Assembly (NCBI GenBank): GCA_963697675.1
Contig: CAVOOW010000006.1
Location: 1,426,001-1,490,000 of the forward strand
From: CAVOOW01 sp963697675
GTDB lineage: Bacteria; Actinomycetota; Actinomycetes; JACCUZ01
Direction: 5' to 3'
Length of the DNA: 64,000 nucleotides
Positions 55,516 through 63,990 of this stretch are shown here, piece by piece. A program made the translations under genes and the position numbers. The notes beneath the pieces were generated by a model. That model saw nothing but the letters and a program-made list of their open reading frames with translations. It had not been told where the DNA came from and made no database searches. Within the stretch, counting starts at the first letter, position 1; each line of letters opens with the position of its first letter.

Positions 55516-57746
55516 GCCCGACCGCCCTCGATGCCCCGGCACACAACGGCCGAGGCAGGACGAGGCAGAAGCCCCTCCCGGTCTTGATCGGGGGGCTGCT
55601 TCTGCTCGGTGCGCTGCTGGTGACCTGTCTGTTCTTCCTGCCGAACCAGGGTCTGCTCAACCTCGGCTTCTCGGCCCCGGTCGGACTTGCCGGTCTCATC
55701 GCGCTGGCGGCGTTCGCAGAACTGGCGTACGTCCGTGTGCCCCACGGGGACATCACCGAGGACCTGACGTTCTTCGAGGCGATCGTCGTGATGGCCGCGC
55801 TGGTGCTCCCGCCGCTGGTCGTGATCACCGGGGCGCTCGGCGGTCTCGTGCTGGCCTGGATCTTCATGCGCCGCGCCTGGGTCAAGACGCTGTTCAACGT
55901 CGGCATGTTCGCCGCAGCCACGTCCACGATGCTGATCGTCGCCCATGCCATCGGCGGCCAGCACCATCTCGGTGAGGTCGACCTCCGGCTGGTGCTCGCC
56001 CTGATGGTGGGCACGGCGGCCTTCGGTGCGGTCAACCTGCTGGCCCTGGCAGCGGTGGTGCACGTAGTCGAGGGTGTGCCTCCGCTCGGTTGGTTGCGGG
56101 CGGAGATCCTCGGCAGCCTGGTGATGGTCGGGGGCAATGTCGGCGTCGCCGTCATCTTCGTCTCGATGGCGATGTCGAGCCCGATTCTCTTGCCGTTCGT
56201 CGGTCTCCCGGTGCTGGCGCTCGTCCACTCCTTCAAGCAGAGCCAGCGGCACGCACGGGAACGCGAGCGCGCCAACGCGCTGGTCGAGCTCAGCTCGGCG
56301 CTGACGGCCTCTGGTGACCTGGACGAGCTGATCGACGGCTTGCTGGCCCCGTTGCGAAAGGTCTTCGACGCCGACAGGGCCACGATCACGCTCTGCGTGG
56401 ACGACCTGCCGGTCCTGGCCGGCGACCGCGCCGTCGTCCTCGACCTCGGCGACGGTGTGCAGGGCGGCCTGTTGCTCGGGTGGGACCTGAAGAGTGGTCC
56501 CGACGCTCGCCCGTTCTTCAAGCGGGCCGGCAGAAGTCCCGTCGACGAGCCGCTGCTGGCCACGACGGCGAGCGCGATCTCCAGTGTGTTGCGGTCTGCG
56601 CGCCACCTCGTGGCCCTCACCGAGGCGTCCTTCAAGCTGCAGGCAGTCATCGACCACGCGACCGACGGCATCGCCGTGGTCGACAGCTCGGGCGCCGTCC
56701 TCGTGTGGTCGCCGTCCATGCGCGCGATGGTCGGTGACCCGCCGCCTCAGGCGGTCTTGGCTGCGTACGACGACGCGGTGGTCGGCCTGCTTGCCACGCT
56801 GGCGCAGGATCCGGCGGCCATGGCCGCCACCCTGACCCGGTCGCTGCCCGTGGTTCGGGCCCAGACGGTGGTCGAGGTGGCCCTCGTCGGCCGGCACGGC
56901 GACCTCCGTGCGCTGGACGTCTCCGTGAGCCGCATCGGCGCTCCGGCCCCCGGCCTGTGCGTCCTCTCCGCCCACGATGCGACGGAGGACCGCCGGGTCG
57001 AGAAGATGAAGGCAGACTTCGTCGCCACGGTGTCGCACGAGCTGCGCACCCCGATCACACCCATCAAGGGGTACGCGCGGCTGTTGGCCTCCCGCGGCGA
57101 CCGGATGGAGCCGGCCCGGCGCCTGCACGCGCTGCAGACCATCGAGGACCGTGCCGACCACCTGAGCCGGCTGGTCGACGACCTGCTGATGGCCTCCCGG
57201 GTCCAGTCGAAGACGGAAACGAGCAAGCTGGCGGTCAAGCGCGGGGCCGAGGACCTTCGCAACATCGTGCGGCAGGCCGCGACGGCATTCCCCCTGCTGT
57301 CGGACCGCCTCGAGGTGCGGCTGCCCGCGCAGCCCGTGCAGGCCTACTGCGACGACATGCGGGCCGTGCAGTGCGTCGCCAACCTGATCGGCAACGCCGA
57401 GAAGTACTCGGAGGCGGGAACTCCCATCCTCGTCGAGCTGCTGCCCGAGTCGACCGGTAGCGGGCCGCGCGTGGTGGTCACGGACCACGGCCGTGGCATC
57501 CCCCCTGCTGAGCTCGAACGCATCTTTGAGCGTTTCCACCGCGTGGAGGACCCGTTCACCATGACCACGGGGGGCAGCGGACTCGGCCTGTTCATCGCCC
57601 GTGAGCTCGCCCGGGCCATGGGTGGAGACATCACTGTGAAGTCCGTACCGGGAGAAGGCTCGACTTTCTACCTATCTCTGCCGAAGTTCACAGGGGACGC
57701 CCCGTCGATCGACCCGGTCGAGGTGCGTGCGCTCGCTGTCATCTAG
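55470..57746 (+). CDS. Membrane histidine kinase
   Basis: 758 residues if started at the GTG at 55470, which lies inside the protease repeat (46-bp overlap); a TTG near 55575 is the next option. About seven membrane segments (residues 35-245) resemble the N-terminus of the GGDEF-EAL protein at 30026. They are followed by a degenerate GAF-like part, a PAS-like part ('VIDHATDGIAVVDSSGAVLV') and the kinase core: H-box 'FVATVSHELRTPITPIKGY' with the phospho-His near residue 523, N-box 'NLIGNAEKYSEAG', 'VTDHGRGIPPAEL' and 'GGSGLGLFIAREL'. The cognate regulator gene follows 10 bp downstream. Confidence 0.9.
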   Translation: MGRTHLGSRRLGHQLSPTALDAPAHNGRGRTRQKPLPVLIGGLLLLGALLVTCLFFLPNQGLLNLGFSAPVGLAGLIALAAFAELAYVRVPHGDITEDLTFFEAIVVMAALVLPPLVVITGALGGLVLAWIFMRRAWVKTLFNVGMFAAATSTMLIVAHAIGGQHHLGEVDLRLVLALMVGTAAFGAVNLLALAAVVHVVEGVPPLGWLRAEILGSLVMVGGNVGVAVIFVSMAMSSPILLPFVGLPVLALVHSFKQSQRHARERERANALVELSSALTASGDLDELIDGLLAPLRKVFDADRATITLCVDDLPVLAGDRAVVLDLGDGVQGGLLLGWDLKSGPDARPFFKRAGRSPVDEPLLATTASAISSVLRSARHLVALTEASFKLQAVIDHATDGIAVVDSSGAVLVWSPSMRAMVGDPPPQAVLAAYDDAVVGLLATLAQDPAAMAATLTRSLPVVRAQTVVEVALVGRHGDLRALDVSVSRIGAPAPGLCVLSAHDATEDRRVEKMKADFVATVSHELRTPITPIKGYARLLASRGDRMEPARRLHALQTIEDRADHLSRLVDDLLMASRVQSKTETSKLAVKRGAEDLRNIVRQAATAFPLLSDRLEVRLPAQPVQAYCDDMRAVQCVANLIGNAEKYSEAGTPILVELLPESTGSGPRVVVTDHGRGIPPAELERIFERFHRVEDPFTMTTGGSGLGLFIARELARAMGGDITVKSVPGEGSTFYLSLPKFTGDAPSIDPVEVRALAVI

Positions 57747-57756
57747 GGAGAGCTTC

Positions 57757-59208
57757 GTGCAGAACATCCTGGTCGTCGACGACGAGGAGCCGGTCCGTCG
57801 ACTCCTGCGCGACTGCCTCGAGCTCGACGGCTACGAGGTGCGCGAGGCTGCCGACGCGATGCAGGCCATCGCCCGCATCGGTGAGGACATCCCGGACTGT
57901 GTCCTGCTCGACGTGATGATGCCGGGCATGAGCGGTCTCGAGCTGCTCGAACGTCTCCGGCAGGATCCGCTCACGGCCACGCTGCCCGTGATGATGCTGA
58001 CCGCCGCCACCGACGACGACACGACGTGGACCGGTTGGGCCCACGGGGCGAGCTGCTATGTGCCCAAGCCCTTCGACATCGACCACATGCTCGACTGGGT
58101 GAGCAAGCTCTGTGCGCCACCAGCCGAGGAGCCGATGGATCCCGATGTCTTCAACATCGACGACCTGCCCGTGTCCGAGCCGGCTGCCCGGGCCGAACCC
58201 GAGGCCGCCACGTGGTTCTCGGACCCGATCACGCCTCCCACCGACCCGATCCCACAGTCCGCCCCGATCGAGCTGTCCTCCGAGTGGGCTGCCCTGACGC
58301 AGGCCCCGATCGCCGGGCTTGCCAACCACACCGCTGTGCCCGCGCCGCCCCGTCCGGTCGCCACGCCGGCCGCTCCGCCTGTTACCGCTGCTCCGGCTCC
58401 GGTGGCACCGGAGTGGACGACCACCTACGACGGGCCGGCGGCTGAAGAGCTCGTGCGCGCCCTGGAAACCGGGCAGTTCTGGGTCGCCTACCAACCCATC
58501 ATTGCGCTGGGCACGGGCGAGATCATCGGCCTCGAGGCGCTCGCGCGCTGGGCTCATCCGCAACGAGGCGACCTCTCGCCGCAGGAGTTCCTGCCGCTGG
58601 CCGAACGCCACGGCCTGGCCGGCCGGCTCGACGGCGTCATCCTGCTCGACGCGGTCAAGCAGGTGAGCGCATGGAACGTGGAGCGGGCCGCCGCGCAGCG
58701 CCAGGGCCTGACCCTCTCGATCAACGTCTCCTCGGACCGCTTGGCCCATCCGATGTTCTGCTCGACCCTGCGGGAGACCCTCGAGACCTACGCCATGGCG
58801 CCGTCTTCCTTGGTCGTCGAGCTGAGCGAGGTCGCGCTGATGCGACTGTTCGCCGGCGACCAGAAAGTCGTGCGTGAACTGCTGGAGATGGGCGTGAAGC
58901 TTGCGTTCGACGACTTCTCGGCGGCGGCGACGTCGCTGGACTATCTGCAGCGCTTCCAGGTCGACGTGGTGAAGGTCGACCGCAGCCTGGTGCGCGGTCT
59001 CGGGCTCGACGACAACAACGGCGAGGACTCGACGGTCGCGGCCATCATCTCGATCGCGCACCGGCTCGGTCGGGCCGTCGTGGCCGAAGGCGTCGAGACC
59101 GCTGAGCAGGCCGGCCATCTGAGCCGGCTCGGTTGCGAGTACGCCCAGGGATTCCATTTCGGTTTCCCCGCCTCGGCCGCCCACCTAGGCCCCCGCCTCG
59201 TCACCTGA
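57757..59208 (+). CDS. Response regulator with EAL output domain
   Basis: 483 residues from the GTG at 57757, with AGGGAG 7 bp upstream. The receiver domain (1-120) has 'ILVVDDEEPVRRLL', the phospho-Asp at residue 52 in 'CVLLDVMMPG' and Lys in 'VPKPFD'. A Pro/Ala-rich linker of about 100 residues leads to an EAL domain with 'IGLEALARWAHP' (Glu 260), 'SINVSSDRL', 'VVELSEVALM', 'VVKVDRSLV' and 'VVAEGVETAEQAG'. The usual DDFGTGYSSL loop is 'DDFSAAATSL'; both aspartates remain, so c-di-GMP hydrolysis or binding is possible. It is very likely phosphorylated by the kinase encoded just upstream. Confidence 0.93.
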   Translation: MQNILVVDDEEPVRRLLRDCLELDGYEVREAADAMQAIARIGEDIPDCVLLDVMMPGMSGLELLERLRQDPLTATLPVMMLTAATDDDTTWTGWAHGASCYVPKPFDIDHMLDWVSKLCAPPAEEPMDPDVFNIDDLPVSEPAARAEPEAATWFSDPITPPTDPIPQSAPIELSSEWAALTQAPIAGLANHTAVPAPPRPVATPAAPPVTAAPAPVAPEWTTTYDGPAAEELVRALETGQFWVAYQPIIALGTGEIIGLEALARWAHPQRGDLSPQEFLPLAERHGLAGRLDGVILLDAVKQVSAWNVERAAAQRQGLTLSINVSSDRLAHPMFCSTLRETLETYAMAPSSLVVELSEVALMRLFAGDQKVVRELLEMGVKLAFDDFSAAATSLDYLQRFQVDVVKVDRSLVRGLGLDDNNGEDSTVAAIISIAHRLGRAVVAEGVETAEQAGHLSRLGCEYAQGFHFGFPASAAHLGPRLVT

Positions 59209-59210
59209 CC

Positions 59211-59240
59211 TTCTCGCAATCGATCATGCAGGACCCTGGG
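59211..59240 (+). repeat. Dispersed intergenic repeat, copy C
   Basis: CTTCTCGCAATCGATCATGC followed by AGGACCCTGG, directly after the response-regulator stop codon. Closest to copy D, which has the same CGCAATCGATCATGCAGGAC core in the opposite orientation. Confidence 0.78.
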
Positions 59241-59248
59241 AGGACATG

Positions 59249-59287
59249 GCGATGGCCCTGTCCCGGTGGTCCGGGCAGGGCCGTCGC
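59249..59287. terminator. Hairpin between convergent genes
   Basis: Arms GCGATGGCCCTG...CCCGG and CCGGG...CAGGGCCGTCGC fold into a long GC-rich stem with one mismatch. It follows repeat copy C and lies between the response-regulator gene and the convergent membrane-protein gene, so it may serve both directions. Confidence 0.7.
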
Positions 59288-59324
59288 TGTTGGTACGGAG
59301 GCGGGGGTGGCCCGCCGTCGTGGG

Positions 59325-59909
59325 TTAGGCGGTGACCGGCTGGTGGCGCTTGTTGTGTCCGGTCAGGATTTCCTGGTCGGGGTCGACCCGGCGCATGTGC
59401 AGGAAGCCGAACAGGCTGAGCAGCAGCAGCGCTGCGCCGCCGATGAAGGCGAAGATGGCGGCGATCCAGGCGATCTGGCCCATCTTGGAGAACGCGTAGG
59501 CGTTGAGCAGCATCCCGCGCAGGGTCTCGCCCTTGAACGCGGTGTTGACCTGGTCGGCGAGCTCGGTGCTGTCCGGGTTGGCGCGGGACTTCGCCGAGAG
59601 CTGGGCGTAGGTCAGCCCGCCACCGGACTCCTTGAGGTGCACGGCGATGTAGTGGTCGGCGAAGGCCTGGGCCTGCGCGCCGGTGGTGAGCTGCTGACCG
59701 GCGTACTGGTTGATGAACGGGCCGATCTCCGGGCTTGCGGTGCCGTCGCCCTTGGGCGGGAAGAAGATCTGCTGGGCGGAGAGCTGGGTGGTGACCTGGT
59801 CGTTGATGAACACGTGAGCCCAGGTGAGCAGGCCGCCGGCTACCAGCAGCAGCGCGGCGAGCACGAGCCCACCAGTGGTCAGCAGCGCATCGAGAGTTCT
59901 GCGGCGCAT
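59325..59909 (-). CDS. Two-pass membrane protein, function unknown
   Basis: 194 residues from the ATG at 59909. A first membrane segment ('TTGGLVLAALLLVAGGLLTW') leads to an outside domain of about 100 residues ('DQVTTQLSAQQIFFPPKGDG', 'YAGQQLTTGAQAQAFADHYI'). A second pair of hydrophobic stretches follows ('MGQIAWIAAIFAFIGGAALL'). Similar actinomycete proteins are often labelled 'aromatic ring-opening dioxygenase LigA', which nothing here supports. The long intergenic region upstream carries repeat copies D and E. Confidence 0.75.
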   Translation of the reverse strand: MRRRTLDALLTTGGLVLAALLLVAGGLLTWAHVFINDQVTTQLSAQQIFFPPKGDGTASPEIGPFINQYAGQQLTTGAQAQAFADHYIAVHLKESGGGLTYAQLSAKSRANPDSTELADQVNTAFKGETLRGMLLNAYAFSKMGQIAWIAAIFAFIGGAALLLLSLFGFLHMRRVDPDQEILTGHNKRHQPVTA

Positions 59910-60086
59910 GGCGGTACTTCTCCTTTGAGATAAAGGCCAGATAGAGCCGATCCGTCCCGAAGGACTTGTCGGAGGCCCGTCCTGCGGGCCTGACACCAAC
60001 CCTGTTCCCCCACGTGCCGCGACATCAGGGACCAAAGACCTGTGACGCGCTCCCGATGGACCTCAGTCCCACGGGACCTCCGCCCA

Positions 60087-60112
60087 AGTCCTGCATGATC
60101 GATTGCGAAAGG
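60087..60112 (-). repeat. Dispersed intergenic repeat, copy D
   Basis: Minus-strand reading CTTTCGCAATCGATCATGCA followed by GGAC. In the 342-bp gap between the divergent membrane-protein and PPOX genes. Confidence 0.78.
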
Positions 60113-60143
60113 TGGGGCGCTGACCAGGCACAACGCACGCCAT

Positions 60144-60172
60144 GTCGGTTACTGCATGATCGACTTCGAAGG
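60144..60172 (-). repeat. Dispersed intergenic repeat, copy E
   Basis: Minus-strand reading CCTTCGAAGTCGATCATGCA followed by GTAACCGACA. It matches copy A over about 28 of 30 positions although the two are 52 kb apart. Confidence 0.78.
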
Positions 60173-60251
60173 GGGGAGGGGGTGGGTGGGCCCGGAAGCG
60201 TCGGGACCTTAGGCACTACTGGTTCGCCGCGAGGCCGGGCACGCTGGGTCA

Positions 60252-60665
60252 ATGATCTACACAGAACGTTCGCTGGCTGCGCTCTCACATCGTGATTGCG
60301 TCGCGCTCCTGACTGGGGCGCAGGTCGGGCGGGCCGTATTCACCGAACGCGCGCTGCCCGCCGTCGTACCGGTCAATTTCATCGTGCAGGACGACGCGGT
60401 CGTGATGTGCACGGCAGCCGACACTCGGTTGGCCGCCGCCGCCAGTCGCGGCGTGCTCGCCTTCCAGGTGGATGACATCGACCCGATCACGCGCAGCGGT
60501 TGGAGCGTCGTCGTCGTCGGCGTCGCGGAGCTCGTGGACAGCCCGGAGGAGCAGGCTCGCATCCATCTGCGGCTCCAGCCGTGGGCGCCGGGGCGCAACG
60601 AGGTCTTCATCCGGCTGCCGCTCAAAGTCGTGACTGGACGCCGGATTTCCGCGTCGGGCGACTAG
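60252..60665 (+). CDS. PPOX-fold flavin/F420-type protein
   Basis: 137 residues of the pyridoxamine 5'-phosphate oxidase-like split-barrel superfamily: 'LLTGAQVGRAVFTERALPAV', 'VPVNFIVQDDAVVMCTAADT', 'VLAFQVDDIDPITRSGWSVV' and 'VVGVAELVD'. Small members bind FMN, F420 or haem and reduce or sense small molecules. The exact cofactor cannot be told. It stands alone, after a long gap with repeats, and ends before a strong hairpin. Confidence 0.88.
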   Translation: MIYTERSLAALSHRDCVALLTGAQVGRAVFTERALPAVVPVNFIVQDDAVVMCTAADTRLAAAASRGVLAFQVDDIDPITRSGWSVVVVGVAELVDSPEEQARIHLRLQPWAPGRNEVFIRLPLKVVTGRRISASGD

Positions 60666-60716
60666 CAGAGCAACAAGCTGTGCGCGCCATCAGGCTGCGC
60701 GTGCGCGCAACGACAA

Positions 60717-60759
60717 ACGCCCGGCCGACGCCTCCTGTGTGGAGGCGCCGGCCGGGCGT
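60717..60759. terminator. Strong bidirectional hairpin
   Basis: ACGCCCGGCC-ACGCCTCC pairs with GGAGGCG-GGCCGGGCGT around a TGTG loop; the 18-19-bp stem has one bulge. Lies between the convergent PPOX and YceI genes. Confidence 0.88.
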
Positions 60760-60782
60760 CGTGCCGAGTGCCGGGACTGAGG

Positions 60783-61373
60783 TCAGGCGGCAGGCTGGGT
60801 CTTGATGGCGGAGATCTCGAACTCGAGGGTGATCTTCTCGGAGACCATCACGCCGCCGGTCTCGAGCACGGCGTTGAAGTTGACGCCGAAGTCCTTGCGG
60901 TTCAGGACCGTCGAACCCTCGAAGCCCACGCGCTGGTTGCCGTAGGGGTCGGTCGCCGAACCGTTGTACTCGAAGTCGACCGACACGGACTTCGTGACGT
61001 CCTTGATGGTCAGGTCGCCGGTCATCCGGAAGGTCTGGTCGTTGACCTTCTCGACGGCGGTGCTCACGAAGGTGATCTTCGGGTAGGTCGGCGCGTCGAA
61101 GAAGTCATTCGTACGCAGGTGGTCGTCACGCTGGGGCTGGCGGGTGTCGACGCTGGCCACCTCGATCGAGACGGAGGCGTACGACTTCGACGGGTCGTTG
61201 CCGTCGAGGTGGGCGGTGCCTTCGAAGTCGTTGAACGCGCCGCGAACCTTGGTCACCATCGCGTGGCGGGCCACGAAGCCGAGCCGGCTGTGCGCGACGT
61301 CGATGACGTAGTCACCGGTGATATCGGGGGCGCCGACCGTCACGGCGACGGGGGTGGTCTGAATGTCAGTCAT
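60783..61373 (-). CDS. YceI-family protein
   Basis: 196 residues from the ATG at 61373 with a GGGAGA ribosome site. The lipocalin-like YceI fold shows 'GDYVIDVAHSRLGFVARHAM', 'VRGAFNDFEGTAHLD', 'RTNDFFDAPTYPKITFVS', 'FRMTGDLTIKDVTKSV' and 'LNRKDFGVNFNAVLETGGV'. There is no signal peptide, so this is the cytoplasmic actinomycete type; YceI proteins bind isoprenoids or other lipids. It is divergent from a MarR-family gene that probably controls it. Confidence 0.93.
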   Translation of the reverse strand: MTDIQTTPVAVTVGAPDITGDYVIDVAHSRLGFVARHAMVTKVRGAFNDFEGTAHLDGNDPSKSYASVSIEVASVDTRQPQRDDHLRTNDFFDAPTYPKITFVSTAVEKVNDQTFRMTGDLTIKDVTKSVSVDFEYNGSATDPYGNQRVGFEGSTVLNRKDFGVNFNAVLETGGVMVSEKITLEFEISAIKTQPAA

Positions 61374-61416
61374 TTGGGGTCTCCCTGAAGGTGTCCCAGG
61401 CAGTTCCCGGAACTTT

Positions 61417-61474
61417 GTTGATATGACAACCATACTGAACGATGGATGACGTGTCAACATTCCCGCGCTAGACT
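61417..61474 (+). promoter_or_regulatory. Divergent YceI-MarR control region
   Basis: An inverted repeat GTTG-ATATGA-CAAC (61417-61430) and a near-palindrome TGACGTGTCA (61447-61456) are candidate MarR sites. TGACGT and TAGACT (61469-61474), 16 bp apart, form a promoter whose start would fall at or next to the MarR ATG at 61482, giving a leaderless mRNA. Confidence 0.55.
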
Positions 61475-61481
61475 GGTTCGC

Positions 61482-61994
61482 ATGACGACGACCCCTCGAT
61501 GGCTGGACGAGCGCGAGCAACGCGCCTGGCGCGGTTACAACCAGCTGCACCGGCGGCTGAGCAAGGTGCTCGGCCAGCAGCTGACCCGCGACTCGGGACT
61601 GTCCGCGGCCGACTACGAGCTGCTGGTGCCGCTGTCCGAGGCGACCGACGGCCAGCTGCGCGCTCGTGACCTGGCCCGGATGGTCGAATGGGAGAAGAGC
61701 CGGCTGTCCCACCACCTCAAGCGGATGGAGCAGCGTGGCCTCGTCGGCCGCGTCGACTGCCCGACCGATGCCCGCGGCGCGTTCCTCGTGCTGACAGACG
61801 CCGGCCGACGGGCCATCGAGGGCGCGGCGCCACAGCATGTGGACACGGTCCGGGAGAACTTCATCGACCTGCTCAGCGAAACCGAGATCGAGGTCGTCAC
61901 GGCGATGTCCGAGCGGCTGCTGGCCCGCCTCGAGAAGACGAGCCCACCAGTGTCAGCCTGTGGCGACGACGACGAGGTGCTCGTCGAGGTGTGA
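61482..61994 (+). CDS. MarR-family transcriptional regulator
   Basis: 170 residues from the ATG at 61482; an upstream ATG at 61446 lies within the predicted promoter and adds unlike sequence. The winged-helix core reads 'RDSGLSAADYELLVPLSEAT', 'QLRARDLARMVEWEKSRLSH' and 'HLKRMEQRGLVGRVDCPTDA', with the wing 'RGAFLVLTDAGRRAIE'. The 'DLARMVEWEKSRLSHHL' helix is typical of MarR proteins controlling YceI genes in actinomycetes. Probable repressor of its own and the YceI gene. Confidence 0.92.
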   Translation: MTTTPRWLDEREQRAWRGYNQLHRRLSKVLGQQLTRDSGLSAADYELLVPLSEATDGQLRARDLARMVEWEKSRLSHHLKRMEQRGLVGRVDCPTDARGAFLVLTDAGRRAIEGAAPQHVDTVRENFIDLLSETEIEVVTAMSERLLARLEKTSPPVSACGDDDEVLVEV

Positions 61995-62006
61995 GCCGGG
62001 CGGCGG

Positions 62007-63693
62007 TCAGGCGTCGATGATGATCGGCAGGATGACCGGGCTGCGCCGGTAGGTGTCGCGGGCCCAGCGGCTGACGGTGCGATGAATGAGCTGTTCGAGC
62101 TGGTGCTGCTCGCCGATGCCTTCCTTCGCGGCCGTGGCGAGCGCCTTCTCGATGAGTGGGCACGAGGGCGGTGAACGTCGTCTCGTCGTGTACGAAGCCT
62201 CTTGCCAGGAAGTCCGGCGCCTCGGTGAGCTCGCCCGTGTCCGCGTCGACGAGACAGACGATCGTGATGAAGCCCTCCTCGGCAAGGGTGCGGCGGTCCT
62301 TCAGGGACGCTTCGGTAGCGCCACCAACCGTCATCCCGTCCACGTACACGAGACCCGCCGGGACCTTGCCCGTCACCGTTGCCTGTCCGTCGACGAGGTC
62401 GACGACGACTCCGTCCTCAGCCAGCACTACGTTTTCCGGTGGCACCCCGGTTCTGATGGCGAGATCGCCGTTCGCCTTCAGGTGACGCCATTCACCATGC
62501 ACGGGCATCACGTTGGAGGGGCGCACGATGTTGTAGCAGTAGACGAGCTCGCCCGCGCTCGCGTGCCCCGACACGTGCACCTTGGCGTTGCCCTTGTGGA
62601 CGACGTTCGCGCCCCAGCGGGTCAGCGAGTTGATGACGCGGTAGATGGCGTTCTCGTTGCCGGGGATCAATGAGCTCGCGAGCAGGACGGTGTCGCCCTG
62701 CCCGATGCGGATCACGTGGTCCCGGTTGGCCATGCGGGACAGGGCGGCCATCGGCTCGCCCTGCGAACCCGTGCAGACCAGGGTGATCTTGTCGTCCGCG
62801 AGCTTCTCGAGAACCTTGAGGTCGACGACGAGACCCTTGGGGATCTTGAGATAGCCGAGGTCGCGGGCGATGCCCATGTTGCGGACCATCGAGCGACCGA
62901 CGAAGGCGACCTTGCGGCCGTGGTTGTGTGCGGCGTCGAGCACCTGCTGGATGCGGTGCACGTGGCTGGCAAAGCTGGACACGATGATCCGCCGGGGAGC
63001 GGTGCGGAAGACTTCCTCGATCGCCGGGGTCAGATCGCGTTCGGCTGTGGTGAAGCCGGGCACCTCGGCGTTGGTCGAGTCCGTGAGGAAGAGGTCGACG
63101 CCTTCCTCGCCCAGCCGGGAGAAGGCCCGCAGGTCGGTGATCCGCTCGTCGAGCGGGAACTGGTCCATCTTGAAGTCACCGGTGTGCAGCACCAGCCCCG
63201 CAGCGGTCCTGATCGCCACCGCCAAACCGTCGGGGATCGAGTGGTTCACCGCCAGGAACTCGCAGTCGAACGGTCCGAACCGCTCCCGGCGTCCTTCCGC
63301 GACCTCCATGGTCTTGGGGGTGATGCGGTGTTCCTTGAGCTTCGCCTCGACGAACGCGAGGGTCAGCTTCGAGCCGACGAGTGGGATGTCGCGTCGCTCG
63401 CGAAGCAGGTAGGGGACACCGCCGATGTGGTCCTCGTGCCCGTGGGTCAACACGATCGCTTCGACCTTGTCGAGGCGATCCCGGATCCAGGTGAAGTCCG
63501 GCAGGATCACATCGATGCCGGGCTGATTCTCCTCAGGGAACAGGACCCCGCAGTCGACGATGAGCAACCGGCCGGCATGCTCGAAGACCGTCATGTTGCG
63601 CCCGATCTCACCGAGCCCGCCCAGCGGGACCACCCGAAGGCCGTCCCTGGCTAGTGGCGGCGGCGTGCCGAGCTCGGGATGCGGATGGCTCAC
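62007..63693 (-). CDS. rnj: Ribonuclease J (one frameshift)
   Basis: About 561 residues after correction. Metallo-beta-lactamase core 'LTHGHEDHIGG', 'LAVNHSIPDGLAVAI', 'LHTGDFKMDQ', the beta-CASP part ('FLTDSTNAEVPG', 'IVSSFASHVHRIQQVLDAA', 'CTGSQGEPMAALSR') and 'HVSGHASAGELVYCY' with 'MPVHGEWRHLKANG'. Near 62158 one extra base shifts the frame between 'ETTFTALVP' and 'LIEKALATAAKEGIGEQHQL', the normal C-terminal domain. RNase J is a 5'-3' exonuclease and endonuclease for RNA decay and rRNA maturation, usually conserved intact in this group, which is why a sequencing error is likely. Confidence 0.93.
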
Positions 63694-63732
63694 GTGGTCA
63701 GTCCTTTGGTCGTTGACGCGGAGCGGTGGTCG

Positions 63733-63990
63733 TCAGCCGTTGTCGGCGACGAGCGGCTCGAGCATCAGGTCGGGGTGGTCGCGTTGGATGAACTGCAGCC
63801 GCCATCGGTCCGGGAACAGGGCGAGCAGCGCGCCGTCGCCGCGGGTCAGCACCTCGATGGTGGGCAGCGAGTCGAGTGCGGCGGTGTCCTCTGGTCGGGT
63901 GCGTCGGGCAAGTGAGTAGGCGAGGGCCTGCAGGTGAATGGGTGCGTTGAACTCGTGGGTCATGCGGTGGGTCGCGACCTCGAACTGCAT
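63733..63990 (-). CDS. Hypothetical protein near window edge
   Basis: 85 residues from an ATG at 63990 with AGGA upstream; the frame is still open to the window edge, so the start could lie further out. Not recognised. Text includes 'HEFNAPIHLQALAYSLARRT' and 'LLALFPDRWRLQFIQRDHPD'. In actinomycetes rnj usually follows dapA or thyX; this protein matches neither. Confidence 0.45.
   Translation of the reverse strand: MQFEVATHRMTHEFNAPIHLQALAYSLARRTRPEDTAALDSLPTIEVLTRGDGALLALFPDRWRLQFIQRDHPDLMLEPLVADNG

Noticed and set aside
54869..57539. Two very long minus-strand frames (616 and 810 codons) opposite the protease and kinase genes
   Set aside because: Low-complexity RP/RRP and H/Q/R-rich text mirrors the plus-strand repeats and kinase; both are antisense artefacts of high GC.
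59325..59909. Aromatic ring-opening dioxygenase LigA
   Set aside because: That label is often attached to similar proteins, but the sequence is a two-pass membrane protein without dioxygenase residues.
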